Assembly: GCA_963700515.1 (NCBI GenBank)
Contig: CAVOXY010000027.1
Location: 62,001 to 126,000, forward strand
Length of the DNA stretch: 64,000 bases
From: JAJRVM01 sp963700515
GTDB taxonomy: Bacteria; Planctomycetota; Planctomycetia; Pirellulales; Pirellulaceae
Direction of reading: 5' to 3'
Shown: positions 48,129 through 58,479 of the stretch, in pieces
Numbering within the stretch: the stretch's first letter is position 1
Layout of the letters: each line of letters begins with the position of its first letter
Made by a program: the position numbers and the translations under genes
Notes under the pieces: model-generated
What the model was told of the DNA's origin: nothing
What the model saw: the letters and a program-made list of their open reading frames with translations, nothing else
The model's database searches: none

Positions 48129-48653
48129 CTGCAATATGCTCCTCATTAATGGTTTCGTCACGCACGGACGCGACGCCCCCGCACGCTGCCATCCGCAATG
48201 CCGCAGGCACTCTCGCCACGATACCGCCCTCCAACGCGGTTGCAAGCCCCCGCACGGATGGTGGCCGGCCAAGAGCCGTGCGGATCTTCCGGGGTACGCT
48301 GCCCGTCGTTTCAGCACTGAGAGAGCCAGTGAAACCGTTGGGAAGTGGTGAGCGCGGGGTTGCTGCGGCACTGGCTCCGCTCGCGGTGGGCGTTTTTTGC
48401 GGTTGGCCAAGTGTCTGACGCTCGCTCAGGAAAGTGGCACCCTGACACGACACTGTGGCAAAATTGGGCTCGGCGGCTACCGCGGTTAAGGAGTTGTTGC
48501 AGGTCCGTTACGAAATGTCGGTTTTTTGCCATGCGATGTACATCCGCAGTGGTCGGCTGCGTCGTCGGCGCCGTGTCAGTTGTCTGCCACCGAGTGTGTG
48601 GTGTGAGCCGTCTGGCAAGTCTGGTGCTCGCGGGGGCTATCTTGCCGTGGGGA
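48129..48653. other. intergenic region with a repeat D copy
   Basis: About 0.5 kb. Repeat D occupies 48338-48440 (AAGTGGTGAGCGCGGGGTTG onward). Upstream of it is plain intergenic sequence. A plus-strand frame after it leads into the DUF1549 remnant but shows no family match before 48650. Confidence 0.6.
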
Positions 48654-49647
48654 ATGCCGACGCCGCGGCAACTGGATGATTTTGTCAGCGACCCGGCCGC
48701 CGACAAGCGAACGCGATGGGCGAAGCGTCTCTTGTCGGACCGCAGAGCGTGTGCGGAGCACTGGCTGTCGCTCTGGAGCGATATGTTGCGCAACGCTTAT
48801 CGGGGAACGGGGTTCATTGATGCGAATTGTTGTATCTCGGGGTACTGGCCGGCTCCTACCCCAGACATGCTACAACGTGACGGGCGGCGTCAAGGCGGGC
48901 AACTAGCGGGCGTTGCTGAGTTTGTGGGTTTGGGGGGGGCAAACACTGCCCCCTCCCCAAGCCAAATGGATCTGGTCTCATGCGGATGCGATGCAAGCCC
49001 CGGTGGCCCAGGCGTTTGATCTCGCACGGGAACCGCAGGCGACCTATGACGCGTACAATACCGGACGTTTCGGACTGGGGTGCTTGCTGGCTCGCCGGCC
49101 AGTCGAATCGGGCGCACGGTTCGTCGAAGTCAGTACGGAATACATTCCGTTTCTGGGTTTTGACACGCACGACAATGGGCACACCCGCTTGATTCGGATG
49201 AAGGAACTGATCGACCGGCCCATCGCCCAGCTAGTGCGAGACTTGGAGGAGCGTGGATTGCTGCAGCGCACGCTGTTTGTCCTGGCGAGCGAATTTAGTC
49301 GTGCCGTACTGATTGAGGGGAAAGCGGACAATCGCGTGGTGGCGGGACAAGTCGATCAGCCGAACAAGATTGTCGAGCCGAAGTATTTTGGGACGCAGCG
49401 GCATTTTGCAGGTGCTTCGAGCGTCCTGATGTTTGGAGGAGGTACGCGACAGGGCTCGCTGTACGGCGGGACGGAAGACGCGCCCCCGTGTGGGACAATT
49501 GACAAGCCGATCAACACCACCAACCTGCACGCCTCGATCTACCATGCCATGGGCATTCCGCCCGACTACGGCGTGGAGATCGAACAACGTCCGTTCTACG
49601 TGACGCCAGACGGAAAGGGAGAGCCGGTGCCCGAGTTGTTCGGCTGA
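48654..49647 (+). pseudogene. deletion remnant joining DUF1549 to the end of DUF1501
   Basis: 48654-48824 encodes part of a DUF1549 domain (PTPRQLDDFVSDPAADKR, AEHWLSLWSDMLRNAYRGTG). After a short unmatched stretch, another frame from about 48990 to 49647 encodes the C-terminal half of a DUF1501 protein (FDLAREPQATYDAYNTGRFG, LGFDTHDNGHTRLIRMKELI, LLQRTLFVLASEFSR, INTTNLHASIYHAMG). In planctomycetes the two families are encoded by consecutive genes, so a deletion of several kilobases between them explains the layout. The intact pair is at 50.7-55.3 kb. Confidence 0.75.
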
Positions 49648-49719
49648 TGAGGGCAACTCGTGTTGCCTCCCGCGGGCTGGTCTCGAAGGAGCAGGGACTG
49701 GACAGCTATGGACGGTGGC

Positions 49720-49989
49720 TCACGCGGCCTGGCGAGATTCGCCCGTGACGCTCTCGGCAGTCAATTCCAGCACCTCGACGATGGCACCGTTCCGCTCGTA
49801 GAATTTGACCTCGTTTTCTTCGATAAACCAGACCGCCTGCAAGCCGTCACTGGTAAATCGCCGTCCGCAGAAATAGCCGTCGCGGATCAACATGGTTTCC
49901 CGCGGTGGCGACTCGGCTGTACCGCCGAGTTGGATGAGCTTTTCTCGAATGAGGGATCGAATTTGTTCCAAAATCTGGACGTGATCCAT
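49720..49989 (-). CDS. small conserved-looking hypothetical protein
   Basis: Eighty-nine residues from ATG 49989. Helical N-terminus (DHVQILEQIRSLIREKLIQL) followed by a compact beta part (MLIRDGYFCGRRFTSDGLQAVWFIEENEVKFY). Similar short proteins are common and unassigned in planctomycetes as far as I recall. No signal peptide. It converges with the pseudogene at 48654-49647. Confidence 0.7.
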   Translation of the reverse strand: MDHVQILEQIRSLIREKLIQLGGTAESPPRETMLIRDGYFCGRRFTSDGLQAVWFIEENEVKFYERNGAIVEVLELTAESVTGESRQAA

Positions 49990-50055
49990 TCCATCTCTCA
50001 ACAAAATGTAGCGTTTCGGTACTCTCACCCCGGCCTCTGGATACCATCGGCACAA

Positions 50056-50680
50056 CTCGCTATGACAATTCGCTACCAGCGGATGAACCGCTACAATTTA
50101 CCTAGCTTGATGTGCGGGTCGCGAACATCGTGGTCAGGATACAGGGGTCCCGTGGAACCCGTCGAAGTCCCACCCCAATGAAGTGGTGAGCGGCGGTAAG
50201 CTTCGGCACTGGCTCGGCTCGCGGTTGGCGTCTTTTTTGGATGGCGGTCTATTTTCCGCTCGCTCAGGAAAGTGGCACGATTGGGAAGTGGTGAGCGGCG
50301 GTAAGCTTCGGCACTGGCTCCGCTCGCGGTTGACGTTTTTTTGGTTTGCGGTCTATTTTCCGCTCGCTCAGCCAGTGGCACGCGGTGCGGATCGCCCATC
50401 GGCTACTGCCATTGCTCGCCGTCTCGGATATGATAGGGGGGAGCTAGGTGCCCGCGGGTGGCTGTCTCGCCGCGGGCTGTTGAGGGATTGCGATCGGAAT
50501 TCGCGTCGGTGCGTGCGCCTGGCACTTGACGGCGTTGGATATTTGACAACGTCAAGTGTTTGGGCACGATGCGTTTTCGGCGGTGCAAACCAATCCATGC
50601 AGCGTAGAAACTCCAAGGCTTCACGCCAACCGCGAAGCGGGTAGTGTGCTGCGCTGGTTTTCAATCGGCAGGGGAGTCGG
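50056..50680. other. intergenic region with two tandem repeat D copies and two hairpins
   Basis: Repeat D copies lie at 50179-50281 and 50285-50386. Then GCCCGCGG (50450-50457) pairs with CCGCGGGC (50470-50477), and CACTTGACG (50523-50531) with CGTCAAGTG (50550-50558). The second hairpin is about 120 bp before the cytochrome gene start and could be regulatory. No gene was seen. Confidence 0.65.
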
Positions 50681-53644
50681 ATGGCGAATATGTGGAATAT
50701 CTGTCGTTCTCGCGGCGCGAGCCTGGGGGAAGTTCACGCGGTAATCTGCACATGCGCGAGCGCCGCATTGCTGTGGTTCGCGTATGCCGTCACGACTGTC
50801 TGGGCTGAGGATGTGCCGGCGAAGCTTTTTGACGAGCAGGTCAAACCGATCCTGACCAGCCGTTGCCTTGCATGTCATGGAGCGGACCACAAGGGGGGGC
50901 TGGATTTGCGGAGCCGAGCCACGCTGTTGAAAGGGGGTGAGAGCGGAGCGGTGATTGAGCCTGGCAGGCCGCAAGAGAGCCTGTTGATCGACTATGTCGA
51001 ATCGCAACAGATGCCACCCAAGAAACCGCTCTCGGCCGACGAAGTCGCGATTCTGACTCGCTGGGTGGCCAACGGGGCTTATTTCCCGGATGAATCGCTC
51101 GACCTGTTTTCTCAGACGAGCGATACGCGAGCGGGATACGACTGGTGGTCGCTCCGACCGCTGTCCGACGCGCCACCCCCTCAACCTGACGAAACGTGCG
51201 TGGCGTGGTCCCAGCACCCGATCGACCGCTTCATCTATGCTCAGCTGCGCCAGCAAGGGTTGAGCCCATCACCCAGAGCGGAAAAACGTACGTTGATCCG
51301 CCGCGCCACGTATGACCTGACAGGACTGCCACCAACGCTGGAAGAGATGGCTGCCTTTGAAGCGGACCAGCGGGAAGATGCTTATGACCGGTTGCTCGAC
51401 CGGTTGCTCGCATCACCGCACTACGGTGAGCATTGGGGCCGGCATTGGCTGGATGTAGTGCGATTTGGTGAAAGCAACGGTTATGAGCGCAATCAGATCA
51501 TCGACAACGCGTGGCCATTTCGTGATTACGTGATCCGGTCGCTGAACGATGATAAACCATTTGACCAATTTGTCCGGGAGCAGTTGGCTGGCGATGTGAT
51601 TGGTCCAGGGCAGCCCGATGTCGAAGTGGGGACCACCTTTCTGGTCTGTGGGCCCTATGATGACGTTGGCAATCAGGATCCCGAGCAAGCGGCGCAGATT
51701 CGGGCCAACACGATTGACGACGTGATTCGTGCCACGAGCGAGACTTTTTTAGGGCTCACCGTTGGCTGTAGCCGCTGCCATGACCATAAGTTCGACCCGA
51801 TCCGCCAAAGCGATTACTACAGTCTCTATGCGACGTTTGCCGGGATTCATCACGGCAGCCGAGAAGTCGGTGCGGCTGAGCAGAAGCGGCAGCGGGCCGA
51901 GCAGTTGACGCCTCTTAATAAGCGGAAGGAAGAACTCGAACAGGAGCGTTCGCAGTTAGAGCACGATGTGACAGCTGCAGCGCTGCAACGAGCGGACGAA
52001 TTCGCCCGTGATTGGACCCGTCCACCTGTGAGCCGTCGCGGGACCGAAGAGGTGTTTCCACCGGTACAGGCCCGGTACGTGCGCCTGACGGTCCAAGGAA
52101 CCGACACCGATCCAAATGCCGGCGGCGGCTACCGCATCGACGAGTTCGAGGTCTGGACGAGCGGCGGCGAACCGCGCAATGTCGCTCTGGCAGGCAATGG
52201 TGGCCAAGCGAAGGGAAAAAGTCCCGTGGCCAAGGATTTCGCTGACGCGTACAGCGCGGCATTGGCCGTGGATGGTGAGTTCGGGTCACCGTGGATCGCC
52301 TCGGGACCGGAACTAGTGATTACACTGGCGCAGAGCGAAACGATTGGTCGTGTTGTCTTCTCCAGCGACCGAACTGGCGCGGCCGGCGACCAGAGTGTCG
52401 GGACGTTTGTCGGTGAGTACCAGATTGCCGTGTCGGTCGACGGACAGGATTGGCAGGAAGTAGCCAGTTCTGAGACTCGCCAGCCGGTGACCGAAGCGCA
52501 CCGCAGAAAGCGGCTTGTCGATCGCGCAATCACGAAACAGCAACGGCAGCGGCGGGCTGATTTGAATGCTCAACTGGCTGAAGTCAATCGGCAGATTAGC
52601 GAAGTTCCGCCACTACCATCCTGGTGGGTTGGCACGTTTCAACAGGCGGACGGTCCGTTTCACATCTTCGTCGGCGGAAGCCCTCAGAAGATCGGGGACG
52701 TCGTCGTGCCGGCGAGCGTGTCTGCTTTGGATCGAGTGACACACAGCTACAAACTGGCGGCCGACGCACCTGAGTCAGAACGTCGCCGGCAACTTGCCGA
52801 GTGGATCACGGCCCCCGACAATCCGCTCACACCTCGCGTCTTGGCAAACCGCTTGTGGCACTACCACTTTGGGACCGGCATCGTGGACACGCCGAGTGAT
52901 TTCGGGTTCATGGGCGGCAGGCCGACGCACCCGGAACTGCTCGATTGGCTCGCCACGCAAGTCCATTCCGCGGATTGGCAATTGAAGGGGTTGCACAAAT
53001 TGATCATGTCATCGCAGACCTATCAGCAAGTCAGCGATTTGGATGAGGCAGCGGCCAGAATTGATGCGGATAGTCGTTATCTGTGGCGGTTTCCGCCGCG
53101 GCGTCTGTCGGCGGAAGAGATCCGAGACACCATTCTGATGATCGCCGGAAAGATGGATTTCACCGCCGGAGGGCCGGGTTTTCGCCTCTACCGGTACCTG
53201 CAAGATAATGTGGCCACGTACGTGCCGCTTGACCAATTCGGCCCCGCAACGTATCGGCGGTCTGTCTACCACCAGAATGCCCGCGCAATGCTCATCGACA
53301 TGATGACTGAGTTTGATGCGCCGGATTGCGCTTTCGCCACCCCTCGCCGTTCGGCTACGACAACCCCTTTGCAGGCACTGACGATGATGAACCACAGCTT
53401 TACCATCGACATGGCACGGTTTCTGGCGGAGCGGATTGAGCGGGATGTGCCGCCGAAAGCGAGCGGCGCTGATTCGGCAGCAAGCGAGACGGCGGCACAG
53501 GTGATGCGAGCATTTGAGCTGGCATTTGCTCGCCAACCTGATGAGCACGAAATCACCGCAGCCGTAGGGCTGGTTCAGCAATATGGTCTGCCGGCCTTCT
53601 GCCGCGCGATCCTGAACACGAACGAGCTGATTTACGTGGATTAG
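50681..53644 (+). CDS. planctomycete cytochrome protein: PSCyt1, DUF1549 and DUF1553 domains
   Basis: Intact, 987 residues, ATG 50681 with GGGGAG upstream. Signal segment ASAALLWFAYAVTTVWA. PSCyt1 domain with haem motif CLACH (residue 63 on). DUF1549 (HPIDRFIYAQLRQQGL, HWGRHWLDVVRFGESNGYE) ends with a second haem-like motif CSRCHDHKFDPI. A lineage insert of about 150 residues has F5/8-type (discoidin) character (VQARYVRLTVQG, DEFEVW). The DUF1553 domain contains LTPRVLANRLWHYHFGTGIV and DFGFMGGRPTHPELLDWLA. Periplasmic, thought to act in oxidative carbohydrate degradation together with the following DUF1501 gene. Confidence 0.93.
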   Translation: MANMWNICRSRGASLGEVHAVICTCASAALLWFAYAVTTVWAEDVPAKLFDEQVKPILTSRCLACHGADHKGGLDLRSRATLLKGGESGAVIEPGRPQESLLIDYVESQQMPPKKPLSADEVAILTRWVANGAYFPDESLDLFSQTSDTRAGYDWWSLRPLSDAPPPQPDETCVAWSQHPIDRFIYAQLRQQGLSPSPRAEKRTLIRRATYDLTGLPPTLEEMAAFEADQREDAYDRLLDRLLASPHYGEHWGRHWLDVVRFGESNGYERNQIIDNAWPFRDYVIRSLNDDKPFDQFVREQLAGDVIGPGQPDVEVGTTFLVCGPYDDVGNQDPEQAAQIRANTIDDVIRATSETFLGLTVGCSRCHDHKFDPIRQSDYYSLYATFAGIHHGSREVGAAEQKRQRAEQLTPLNKRKEELEQERSQLEHDVTAAALQRADEFARDWTRPPVSRRGTEEVFPPVQARYVRLTVQGTDTDPNAGGGYRIDEFEVWTSGGEPRNVALAGNGGQAKGKSPVAKDFADAYSAALAVDGEFGSPWIASGPELVITLAQSETIGRVVFSSDRTGAAGDQSVGTFVGEYQIAVSVDGQDWQEVASSETRQPVTEAHRRKRLVDRAITKQQRQRRADLNAQLAEVNRQISEVPPLPSWWVGTFQQADGPFHIFVGGSPQKIGDVVVPASVSALDRVTHSYKLAADAPESERRRQLAEWITAPDNPLTPRVLANRLWHYHFGTGIVDTPSDFGFMGGRPTHPELLDWLATQVHSADWQLKGLHKLIMSSQTYQQVSDLDEAAARIDADSRYLWRFPPRRLSAEEIRDTILMIAGKMDFTAGGPGFRLYRYLQDNVATYVPLDQFGPATYRRSVYHQNARAMLIDMMTEFDAPDCAFATPRRSATTTPLQALTMMNHSFTIDMARFLAERIERDVPPKASGADSAASETAAQVMRAFELAFARQPDEHEITAAVGLVQQYGLPAFCRAILNTNELIYVD

Positions 53645-53687
53645 CCCACCTATGGCCAAGAACGTGATCATTGTGAGTCGACTTTTG

Positions 53688-53746
53688 GCGACCAACGGGA
53701 GCGGGTTGACCGAGCCGAGCGGTAGCTCGCAATTCGTACGAGGCAA
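53688..53746. repeat. dispersed repeat E, copy 2
   Basis: GCGACCAACGGGAGCGGGTT to CGAGGCAAC, similar to 14946-14999 with a duplicated CGAGC. It lies between the cytochrome stop and the DUF1501 start, inside an otherwise operon-like junction. Confidence 0.75.
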
Positions 53747-53765
53747 CTGAACAGGACCATCACCC

Positions 53766-55260
53766 ATGTCGGATTTCGTCCCCAGAAACGACGCCAGATC
53801 ATTGTATGCGGCACTCTTGTCACGACGCAGGTTTCTCAACGATGCGTATACCGGGCTGATGGGAATTTCCTTGGCCAGCTTGATTGGCCGAGATTTGTTG
53901 GGTAGCCAGCAGGACGAAGTCACTCCAGAAACGATGGCTGCGTGGCGACCGGGTAAGGGCGAGTCGCACTTTCCGGCGCACGCTCAACGCGTGCTGCAGA
54001 TTTTTTGTCCGGGTGCCGCGTCGCATATGGACTTGTGGGAACACAAGCCATCGTTGGACAAGTACGATGGCCAGCCTCTGCCGGGTGCGGAGAATTTCGT
54101 CAGCTTCCAGGGAAAGAATGGCAACTTGATGAAGAGCCCGTGGCCCTTCGCGGCGTGTGGCGAAAGCGGAAAGACGATTTCCAGCATGTTGCCGCACATG
54201 GCGCGACACGTCGATGATATCGCGTTCGTTCATTCGATGACTTCGAAGACGAACACGCACGGTCCCGGGTGTATTTTCATGAATACGGGACACGCCACCG
54301 AAGGGTTTCCCGGCGCGGGAGCCTGGATCAGCTATGCCTTGGGGAGTGCCAACGACACGCTGCCGACCTATGTGGCTATTCCGGATATTCGCGGTGAACC
54401 ACCTAATGGCAAGGCGAATTGGAGCAACGGGTTCCTGCCGGCTCAGCACCAGGCTATCGTCATGAACGCACAGCAGCCGATCCGCAACCTGCAGCTGCCT
54501 CCGCAGGTGGCTACGGAGGAGGAAGCGGCCACGCGCCAATTGCTGGAAACTGCTCAACGAGAACCACGCTCAGCGGCATCCCGGTGATACGGATTTGCAG
54601 GCGCGCATGGAAGCGTACCGACTCGCCGCCCGCATGCAGTTGTCCGCTCCGGAAGTCACGGATCTGTCCGGGGAAACACCGGCCACACTGCAGCTGTATG
54701 GGACGACAGATGCCAACCCCTTGAAAGCCGCCTATGCACGGAACTGTTTGCTGGCCCGGCGATTGCTCGAAAAAGGCGTGCGCTACGTCAATCTGTATTG
54801 CGCTTCGCGTGCTTCGGGCGTCGATGGATTGCTGAATTGGGATGCGCACAAGACCCTCAAGCCCGACTACGAACGGCATTGCCCGGTGTTTGATCAGCCG
54901 ACAGCCGCACTCTTGACCGACCTGAAACAGCGGGGTTTGCTCGACGATACCTTGGTGCTGTGGACGACCGAATTCGGACGCATGCCGACCCATCAGGAGG
55001 GGACTACTGGTCGGGACCACAACCCGGACGGGTTCACCTGTTGGATGATGGGAGCGGGGGTCAAGGGAGGGACCAGCTACGGTGCGACCGATGAGTTTGG
55101 CAGACGGGCCGAAGAGAACCCGACGACCGTGTGGGATTTCTATGCGACCGCGCTACATATCCTGGGCTTTCACCACGAGAAGCTGACCTACTACTACAAT
55201 GGTCTCGATCGGCGGCTGACCGACGTGCAAGGGCATGTGATCGATGCATTGTTGGTATAG
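53766..55260 (+). CDS. DUF1501 protein with Tat-like signal, frameshifted
   Basis: ATG 53766. SRRRFLNDAYTGLMGISLASL is a twin-arginine type signal. The sulfatase-like DUF1501 fold follows: QIFCPGAASHMDLWEHKP, HTHGPG region, WISYALGS, and NGFLPAQHQ. A shift near 54575 leads to LARRLLEKGVRYVNLYC, WDAHKTLKPDY, LWTTEFGRMPT and GRDHNPDGFTCWMMGAGVKGG. Usual length and partner of the preceding cytochrome gene, and likely exported folded. The TAG stop is followed at once by (TCATTGG) repeats. Confidence 0.9.
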
Positions 55261-55677
55261 TCATTGGTCATTGGTCATTGGGGTAGTTGACAAGGTCGCC
55301 GCAACAACTGGTCCGCTACCGCCAATCGGACCGACACTGCCGGCGGCCGAGTGCAGGAGTTACCAGCACGCCGGTAGGGCGCGGCCGCAGCAGAGCCGGT
55401 TCTGGGCGTCGTGCCCCACCGTGACGCGCGAGGCAAACCGCATTTGGTTTCGGTCGGCCAGCGTGGCGGTTTGGAGCTATGTCTTGGGCTCGACCGAAGG
55501 GGCCTGTTTGTGTGACGGTAGCTGACCAGTCGATCTCCCGCCGGCACGCGGCCGGCGGAGGGAGTAAAGACTGCCTTCGGTTGGGGACGGTAGGTAGCTG
55601 ACCAGTCGTCGCCCCACCGCAGCAGGTGCGGTGGAGGCGTGTTCTGTGAGCTCGTTGCGGTGAGAAACATGCGGCGT
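55261..55677. repeat. TCATTGG microsatellite, repeat F copy 2 and two 8/5/8 hairpins
   Basis: TCATTGG repeats at 55261-55280. Repeat F copy 2 at 55303-55568 (compare 25101-25372). GTAGCTGACCAGTCG leads two hairpins: CCGCCGGC, loop ACGCG, GCCGGCGG at 55538-55558, and CCACCGCA, loop GCAGG, TGCGGTGG at 55614-55634. No gene is present. Confidence 0.85.
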
Positions 55678-57095
55678 CTACCAGAGTCGCACGCGGGCGT
55701 AAGCGATGGTATTGCTGCCGCCGGCTTGCTGTCCGAGCAGCTCGATGACGTGCGCGGAAGGGGACCCGGCCCGCACGGTGGCGGTGAAGAAATTGACAAA
55801 GGGTTGACGCAAGGGAACCGTAACCGGTTCGCTGGACGAGCCGTCTGTGCGGATCTCCAGTAGGCGGTTCTCCGAGATTCCCTGCCCGTCGCGGTTCGTG
55901 CCGCTGGCATAGTAGAACACAAACAGTCGCTGGTCCTCGGTGACTTGGAACCGAGCCAAACCGGCAATCTCTCGCGCTCCTCCCTCTTCGGCTAATACCG
56001 AGCGACCGCCGCGACACGATCTGCCCGTCTTTCACGATGGCGTAGTTCAAAGCGTGGGACTGTTTGGCCGCGGGGAAGAATTTCTCGCGGAGCCGCTCGT
56101 CGAGCGCACGTTCCGACCATAACAGATGCACGCGGGCGTCGTCAGCGACCCACAGGTCGCAAGGCCGGATCCAGCCGCACGTCTGATCGCGGCTGGCAAT
56201 CTCGATCCAAGGATGAAACTCGCCGGTCGTGATGTCGTCGGACCAGGTGAAGAAGAGCCGGCGAAAGTCGTAGTCCCAGTCGCGACCGGTGAGTTCCTTT
56301 TTGTATGCACGCCACTTGGCATACGGTTCGATAATGTCACTCACACCGCAGAAATAGACCGCTCGGTTCTTGAGCATCACGTTGGGATAGCAGATCCGAA
56401 TCGGCTCCGGCTGATCGTACTCCGCGCCCCAGGGCCATTTCAATTGGCCGGCCGCGGACCATTGTCCATCCGCTCCGCGAAACGCCCATTCGGCGCGATC
56501 GTAACCGATATTCTGCAGCAGAATCAGCTCGCCCCGCGCTCCGTCCGCGGCAAAACTGCGATAGGAATGTTCCGAGAATTCAGGCGTGCCCTGCCAACGG
56601 GGCCGCAGGATCTCAGAGAGCGGTCCCGTTCCGGTGAGGTTCAGTGATACAATCTCCGGTCGCGCGGGACCATTGTACTTGTCCGGCTCGGTCAACGTCG
56701 GATTGGTCGATAAGAACACGTGGCCGTCGTGAAATCCGACCAGCGGGCAGGGCTCGCGTGTGCGCTGAGTATCGTCCAACGGCAGGGACTTCCACCCCTC
56801 GTCTGTCCGTTGAAACAACAGGCAACGGCAGTTGTTCAGCGGCTTGGCCTGGGGCAACGTCTCCAGGCCGCTGGCCACCAGACCACGGGGGCCGCGGACC
56901 AGGCACGTCGAGCCGCTACACCACATCGGACCGGCACCGTTGTCCGCCGGTTGAAACTGATAAACTTCTTCTTCGATTTCAACCGTCGGCCGCCACACCG
57001 GTTGTTGCGCCGGCAACACCGAGGCCTGCACGTGCAACGAGACAATGGCTAAAAGGCAATAAGACCGGGCAATGCCGCGCTGATCGTTGGATCAT
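55678..57095 (-). CDS. exported hypothetical protein, beta-propeller-like, frameshifted
   Basis: ATG 57095 with GAGGAG 9 nt upstream begins a signal peptide that needs a one-base correction to join LLAIVSLHVQASVLPAQ. The mature protein of about 450 residues has repeated strand pairs (MWCSGSTCLVRGPRGLVAS, VGFHDGHVFLS, LILLQNIGYDRAEWAF, CDLWVADDARVHLLW) like a sialidase-type propeller. No clear Asp-box was seen. A second shift near 56000 leads to LAEEGGAREIAGLARFQVTE and the end at 55678. Function unknown, perhaps carbohydrate related. Confidence 0.75.
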
Positions 57096-57199
57096 TTCGA
57101 TGGCTCCTCATCTGGCCGTCGGCCGCAGGTATATTGAATGGAGCGATGGCGTGTCGAGACACACGGCACGACACCGCGTGCCGATCGTATTCTACCTCT

Positions 57200-57482
57200 C
57201 ATACTCTTACTCATACTCTTACTCTTACTCTTCTTCCTTCTCCAGACTGGCCCACAACCCGCGTCTATGCCGCTGGCAAAGCCGTGCGGTACATGCTGAG
57301 TTGAACGAAGTTGCCTGCGATTGCAGCAGAGGGGAAGGAGAGTAAGAGTAAGAGTAAGAGTAAGAGTAAGAGTAAGATCGCACAGTTACCAAACGCTGCA
57401 CGGTCGGATCTCCGTGAACGATTGCGTCACGCCCTACCTCCAATGACCAATGACCAATGACCATGACCAATAACCAATAACC
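57200..57482. repeat. inverted AGAGTA microsatellites and CCAATGA repeats
   Basis: TACTCT hexamers on one side (57200-57234) face AGAGTA hexamers on the other (57340-57376), so the arms can pair over about 40 bp around an 88-nt loop. CCAATGA heptamers at about 57440-57482 end at the stop of the ACT gene. They are the inverse of the TCATTGG repeats at 55261. No gene lies between. Confidence 0.85.
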
Positions 57483-58016
57483 CTACTGCGCTCGGCGTGC
57501 GAGTTCGATATCGACTCCCATCTCTTCGCCGAGGTGCTGCAGGCTGCTGCAGAGTTCCTCCACCGAGATGGCGCTGGGGACTTTGATGACGGCGTTCATT
57601 TCAAACAAGGGTGACGCGCTCATGGGAGCGCGGGACACGCTGGTATCCATCGACTCGACGTTGATGCCCTGCTTGGCCAAATAGGCGGCGACCTTATGCA
57701 CGATCCCTTCGTGATCGGCTCCGGTCAGTTGGAGGTCCAGCAAGGTGAAGGGTGCCGGCTTGGCCGACGGGTCTTCCCGAGTGGCCTTGACGGCGATGGT
57801 TGTCTCGTTGTCGGCCAGCTTCATCAAGGCCGCCGTCAGCGCGGGGGCATGTTCCGTTGCGACACTGATTTTGACGATCCCGGCGAAATCGCCGCCGAGC
57901 CGCGCCATGCGGCTATCCTCCCAATTTGCCGAGAAGCGGACCACTTTCTCAGTAATGCGTTCGACGATACCAGGCCGATCGGGACAGGTGATCGTGACAA
58001 CCAAATACGTTTTCAT
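57483..58016 (-). CDS. double ACT-domain regulator (GcvR-like)
   Basis: Intact, 177 residues, ATG 58016 with AAGGAA upstream. Two ACT domains: YLVVTITCPDRPGIVERIT at the start and LQLTGADHEGIVHKVAAYLA in the second half. Layout and length match the glycine cleavage repressor GcvR family, which binds amino acids and acts through protein contact. No glycine cleavage genes are in the window, so the target is unknown. Cytoplasmic. Confidence 0.88.
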   Translation of the reverse strand: MKTYLVVTITCPDRPGIVERITEKVVRFSANWEDSRMARLGGDFAGIVKISVATEHAPALTAALMKLADNETTIAVKATREDPSAKPAPFTLLDLQLTGADHEGIVHKVAAYLAKQGINVESMDTSVSRAPMSASPLFEMNAVIKVPSAISVEELCSSLQHLGEEMGVDIELARRAQ

Positions 58017-58042
58017 GGGCTATTCCTTGACCATATCCAGGC

Positions 58043-58465
58043 TCACCGGGGAGAAATGCTCTGTTGTTCGTCGAGGCCCCAGATTCTGGGGCTGGCCACC
58101 TCCAAGCTGTTGCCGGCCGGATCGCGGAAGTAGAGCGAGCGGCCCCCTTGCGGCCAGTCGACGACCTGTTCAATGGCCACGCCACAGAGTTGGAGGTGGT
58201 TCTTCCACTGCGGGATCTCGTGGTCGGGCACGGCGAAAGCCAGATGCCCCGCGCCGAGCGCTCCGTGCCGCGGAAGATTGGAATCGGGCACATTGCATTC
58301 GTTGGCCAAGAACAGCAGCAACATGCGGTGCCCGCACCTCCAGAACAGATGCCGCCGCTCGTGGTGCTCAAACAGTTCCAGGCCGAGAACGTTTTCGTAG
58401 AACCGCTTCGCCGCGTCCAGATCGTCCACGTAGAGACACGACTCGAGTATTTCGTTGGCTTTCAT
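58043..58465 (-). CDS. VOC (glyoxalase-fold) protein
   Basis: Intact, 140 residues. Starts ILESCLYVDDLDAAKRFYENVLGLEL, a typical first half of a glyoxalase/bleomycin-resistance fold, and ends LYFRDPAGNSLEVASP with the metal-ligand Glu. It may be a lyase or resistance protein, but specificity is not readable. It is 26 bp upstream of the ACT gene on the same strand. Confidence 0.9.
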   Translation of the reverse strand: MKANEILESCLYVDDLDAAKRFYENVLGLELFEHHERRHLFWRCGHRMLLLFLANECNVPDSNLPRHGALGAGHLAFAVPDHEIPQWKNHLQLCGVAIEQVVDWPQGGRSLYFRDPAGNSLEVASPRIWGLDEQQSISPR

Positions 58466-58479
58466 ACAACCCGTTCACG

